6,159 nt of DNA, taken from an uncultured Methylobacteriaceae bacterium (GTDB taxonomy: Bacteria > Pseudomonadota > Alphaproteobacteria > Rhizobiales > Beijerinckiaceae). The notes under the pieces are model-generated. The model saw nothing but the letters and a program-made list of their open reading frames with translations. It was not told the DNA's origin and did not search any database. The stretch is taken from NCBI GenBank assembly GCA_937872715.1, contig CALMTJ010000238.1:6784-12942 (forward strand), written 5' to 3'. Below, piece by piece: positions 4,663 to 6,159 of this stretch; positions within the stretch are counted from its first letter, which is position 1, and each line of letters starts with the position of its first letter. A program made the position numbers and the translations under genes.

Positions 4663-5082
4663 ATGGCCATCGGCACAGACACGATCGAGACGGATATGGG
4701 CCGGGCCGGCGGGCGCGGCGGCAACTCGCTGATCGCGAGCGACAAGGTCGAAGGGACGGCCGTGCGGCGCTCGGACGGGGACAAGATCGGCACGATCGAG
4801 CGTCTGATGATCGAGAAGACCTCCGGGCGCGTCGTCTACGCCGTGATGAGCTTCGGCGGCTTCCTCGGCTTGGGCGAGGACCATCACACGCTCCCCTGGG
4901 GCGTCTTGACCTACAATACCGACCTCGACGGCTACGAGCTGAACATCACGGACGATCAGCTTCGCGGCGCGCCGAAGCGCGACGAGACAAGGCGCGACGA
5001 TCGCGCCGACCCGTCCTTCAGCCGGGACTGGGAGGAGCACGTCCACCGCTACTACAACGCGACGCCCTATTGGGGCATCTGA
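4663..5082 (+). CDS. PRC-barrel domain protein
   Basis: This is a 139-residue soluble protein without signal peptide or membrane helix. After a glycine-rich lead (residues 13-20), a single PRC-barrel domain covers about residues 22-98: SLIASDKVEGTAVRRSDGDK, then IGTIERLMIEKTSGRVVYAV, the SFGGFLGLGEDHHTLPWGVL block that is diagnostic of the bacterial stand-alone subfamily, and YELNITDDQL. A charged linker rich in Arg and Asp follows, ending in an aromatic tail (RYYNATPYWGI). PRC-barrel folds occur in photosynthetic reaction-centre subunit H and RimM. The stand-alone forms are poorly characterised and often stress-induced, so no biochemical role is assigned. GGAG seven bases before ATG 4663 supports the start. 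An EcfG-like promoter lies just upstream, and mepA diverges from the same region. The gene ends before a palindromic repeat and converges on the pcaD-pcaC fusion gene. Confidence 0.92.
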   Translation: MAIGTDTIETDMGRAGGRGGNSLIASDKVEGTAVRRSDGDKIGTIERLMIEKTSGRVVYAVMSFGGFLGLGEDHHTLPWGVLTYNTDLDGYELNITDDQLRGAPKRDETRRDDRADPSFSRDWEEHVHRYYNATPYWGI

Positions 5083-5105
5083 CAGGTCGACATCCGACGG
5101 TCGTG

Positions 5106-5212
5106 CGTGCTTCGAGGCTCGCCTTCGGCTCGCACCTCAGCATGAGGCCGTGTGGCAGGCTGTCCGACCTCCTCATCCTGAGGTGCCGAGCGAAGCTCGG
5201 CCTCGAAGGACG
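5106..5212. repeat. Palindromic intergenic element (two inverted 42-base copies, REP/BIME- or RIME-like)
   Basis: Copy 1 (5106-5147) and copy 2 (5171-5212) are inverted relative to each other and agree at 32 of 42 positions by eye, separated by 23 bases. Each copy has CCTCAT-x-CTGAGGTGC at one end and CCTCGAAG-x-ACG at the other in its own orientation. Copy 2 also folds on itself: GCCGAGC (5185-5191) and GCTCGGC (5195-5201) form a perfect stem around GAA, extended by GAG/CTC with a bulge. The differences between copies fall mostly in the hairpin arms. Elements of this look are scattered in many copies between genes of Hyphomicrobiales. It fills the 156-base gap between two convergent genes and could act as a bidirectional transcription end. 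It encodes no protein. Confidence 0.75.
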
Positions 5213-5238
5213 CAGCACCTGCCTCCGGTCAGAGCGAC

Positions 5239-6159
5239 TCACCCGAGCTCATCGCCCAGCACCTCCCTCGCCCACCTGAACGCCCCGTTCGCGGCCGGCA
5301 CGCCCGCGTAGACGGCGCCTTGCTTGAGGAGGGCGCGCAATTCGGCAACCGTTACGCCGTTCTTCAGGGCCGGGCGGACGTGGAGCTTGAACTCCTCCTC
5401 CTTGCCGAGCGCGAGCGTGATCGACAGGACGATCATGGACCGGGTCTTCCAGGGGAGGGTGTCGTCGCCCCAGACCTCGCCCCAGGCATAGCGGGTGATG
5501 AAGTCCTGCCAGGGCGCCCCGAAGGCGCCCGCTCCCGTCAGCGACCGGGCGACATGCTCCGGGCCCAGCACGTGCCGCCGGTTGCGGAGCCCAGCCTCGA
5601 AGGCCGGCGACTGATCGCCCGGCACGGGCGTCGGGACGCGATCGCGGTCCGAGCTTTCCGACCCGCCCAGGAAGTCGGAGATGTGCCGCGTCACCGCCTC
5701 CGGCCGTTCCACCGCGATGAGGTGGGCGGCATCCGGCACGACGGCGAAGACCGCGCCGGGAATCAGGGAGGCGATCTCCTCTCCCATGGCGACGGGCGTC
5801 GCCGGGTCCTCGGCTCCGGAGATGACGAGCGTCGGCGCCCGGATGGCGCCGATCCGGCCGCGCAGGTCCATGCTGCCGATCGCCTCGCAGCAGAAGGCAT
5901 AGCCCGCCGGATCGACCTCCCGCACCATGAGCTCGCGGGTCGCGAGCGCGCCGGCGCTCGCCTGCTCGGCCGGCGTGAACCAGCGCCCGATGACGCTGTC
6001 GGCGATGGCCGCCATTCCCTTGTCCCGGACGATCGCCGCCCGGTCCCGCCACAGGTCGGCCGGCGGCAGGAAGGCGGACGTCGCGACGAGAACCAGCCTG
6101 TCCACCTTCTCGGGCCGGGCGGCGGCGAGGGCCTGCCCGGTCATGCCGCCGAGCGACAG
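5239..6159 (-). CDS. pcaL: Fused 3-oxoadipate enol-lactonase / 4-carboxymuconolactone decarboxylase, partial (N-terminal part outside window)
   Basis: The minus-strand frame is open from base 6159 to TGA at 5241-5239, giving 306 residues. The first residues, LSLGGMTGQALA, are the nucleophile elbow of an alpha/beta hydrolase, so the true start lies beyond the window. Counting from the visible Met (6144), the hydrolase (PcaD) part continues with PTLVISGAEDPATP (catalytic Asp113) and PDAAHLIAVERPEAV (His141) to about residue 161. After a linker of about 18 residues, the decarboxylase (PcaC) domain runs from about 180 to the end: RNRRHVLGPEHVARSL, FGAPWQDFITRYAWGEVWG, the SMIVLSITLALGKEEEFKLH stretch, HVRPALKNGVT and GVPAANGAFRWAREVL. 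Together they turn 4-carboxymuconolactone into enol-lactone plus CO2 and then into 3-oxoadipate, in the protocatechuate branch of the beta-ketoadipate pathway. The C-terminal domain acts first. Fusions of this kind are called PcaL or PcaDC. Other pca genes are presumably to the right. Confidence 0.93.
   Translation of the reverse strand: MSLGGMTGQALAAARPEKVDRLVLVATSAFLPPADLWRDRAAIVRDKGMAAIADSVIGRWFTPAEQASAGALATRELMVREVDPAGYAFCCEAIGSMDLRGRIGAIRAPTLVISGAEDPATPVAMGEEIASLIPGAVFAVVPDAAHLIAVERPEAVTRHISDFLGGSESSDRDRVPTPVPGDQSPAFEAGLRNRRHVLGPEHVARSLTGAGAFGAPWQDFITRYAWGEVWGDDTLPWKTRSMIVLSITLALGKEEEFKLHVRPALKNGVTVAELRALLKQGAVYAGVPAANGAFRWAREVLGDELG

Noticed and set aside
5083..5238. CRISPR-like or tandem repeat array
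   Set aside because: There are only two copies, inverted and not direct, with one spacer of 23 bases. This fits a palindromic REP-type element and not a CRISPR.
5018..5242. 74-codon minus-strand frame over the palindromic repeat
   Set aside because: Its middle (MLRCEPKASLEART) is simply the translated repeat unit, a common source of false hypothetical proteins, and its end overlaps the PRC-barrel gene.
4587..5279. 230-codon plus-strand frame overlapping the PRC-barrel gene and the repeat
   Set aside because: It is Arg/Gly/Asp-rich, out of frame with the clear PRC-barrel product, and crosses the repeat into the pcaL-type gene.
1..6159. A novel multi-gene defence or biosynthetic system
   Set aside because: All larger genes belong to known housekeeping, stress or catabolic families in unrelated transcription units. 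No toxin, nuclease, NTPase or transposase gene is visible.

Overview
The window is GC-rich chromosomal DNA with short intergenic gaps. It looks like an alphaproteobacterium of the Hyphomicrobiales, most likely Methylobacterium or a close relative. This rests on protein sequence style, a possible EcfG-type general-stress promoter before a PRC-barrel gene, and a palindromic intergenic repeat of a type common in that order. The genus is inference, since no search could be run.

Layout, left to right. The 3' end of a formimidoylglutamate deiminase gene (hutF, histidine degradation, + strand) enters at base 1. It is followed by a complete hydroxymethylbilane synthase gene (hemC, +). A 408-base gap then holds a possible 48-residue membrane or secreted peptide gene on the minus strand and a candidate msrA promoter. 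Next are peptide-methionine (S)-S-oxide reductase (msrA, +), an FMN-dependent NADH-azoreductase (azoR, -) and a divergently transcribed HxlR-family regulator (+). After these come a MepA-family murein endopeptidase (-), a divergent PRC-barrel protein (+), a 107-base inverted-repeat element, and the 3' part of a fused enol-lactone hydrolase / 4-carboxymuconolactone decarboxylase gene (pcaD-pcaC fusion, pcaL type, -) that runs off the right edge.

The genes do not form one pathway. Most are single transcription units in convergent or divergent pairs. Two local themes stand out. msrA, azoR and the hxlR-type gene form a redox/electrophile-protection neighbourhood, in which the regulator probably controls azoR from the 84-base shared promoter region. 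mepA and the PRC-barrel gene share a 105-base divergent region packed with dyads, where a GGAAC-N17-GTT element fits an EcfG stress promoter for the PRC-barrel gene.

The most unusual observation is in MepA. The second histidine of the H-x-H zinc/catalytic motif is replaced by proline (codon at 3841-3843) while every other signature is intact, which suggests an inactive or altered enzyme, or a point error. I found no CRISPR array, tRNA, rRNA, insertion sequence, phage gene or clear defence system.
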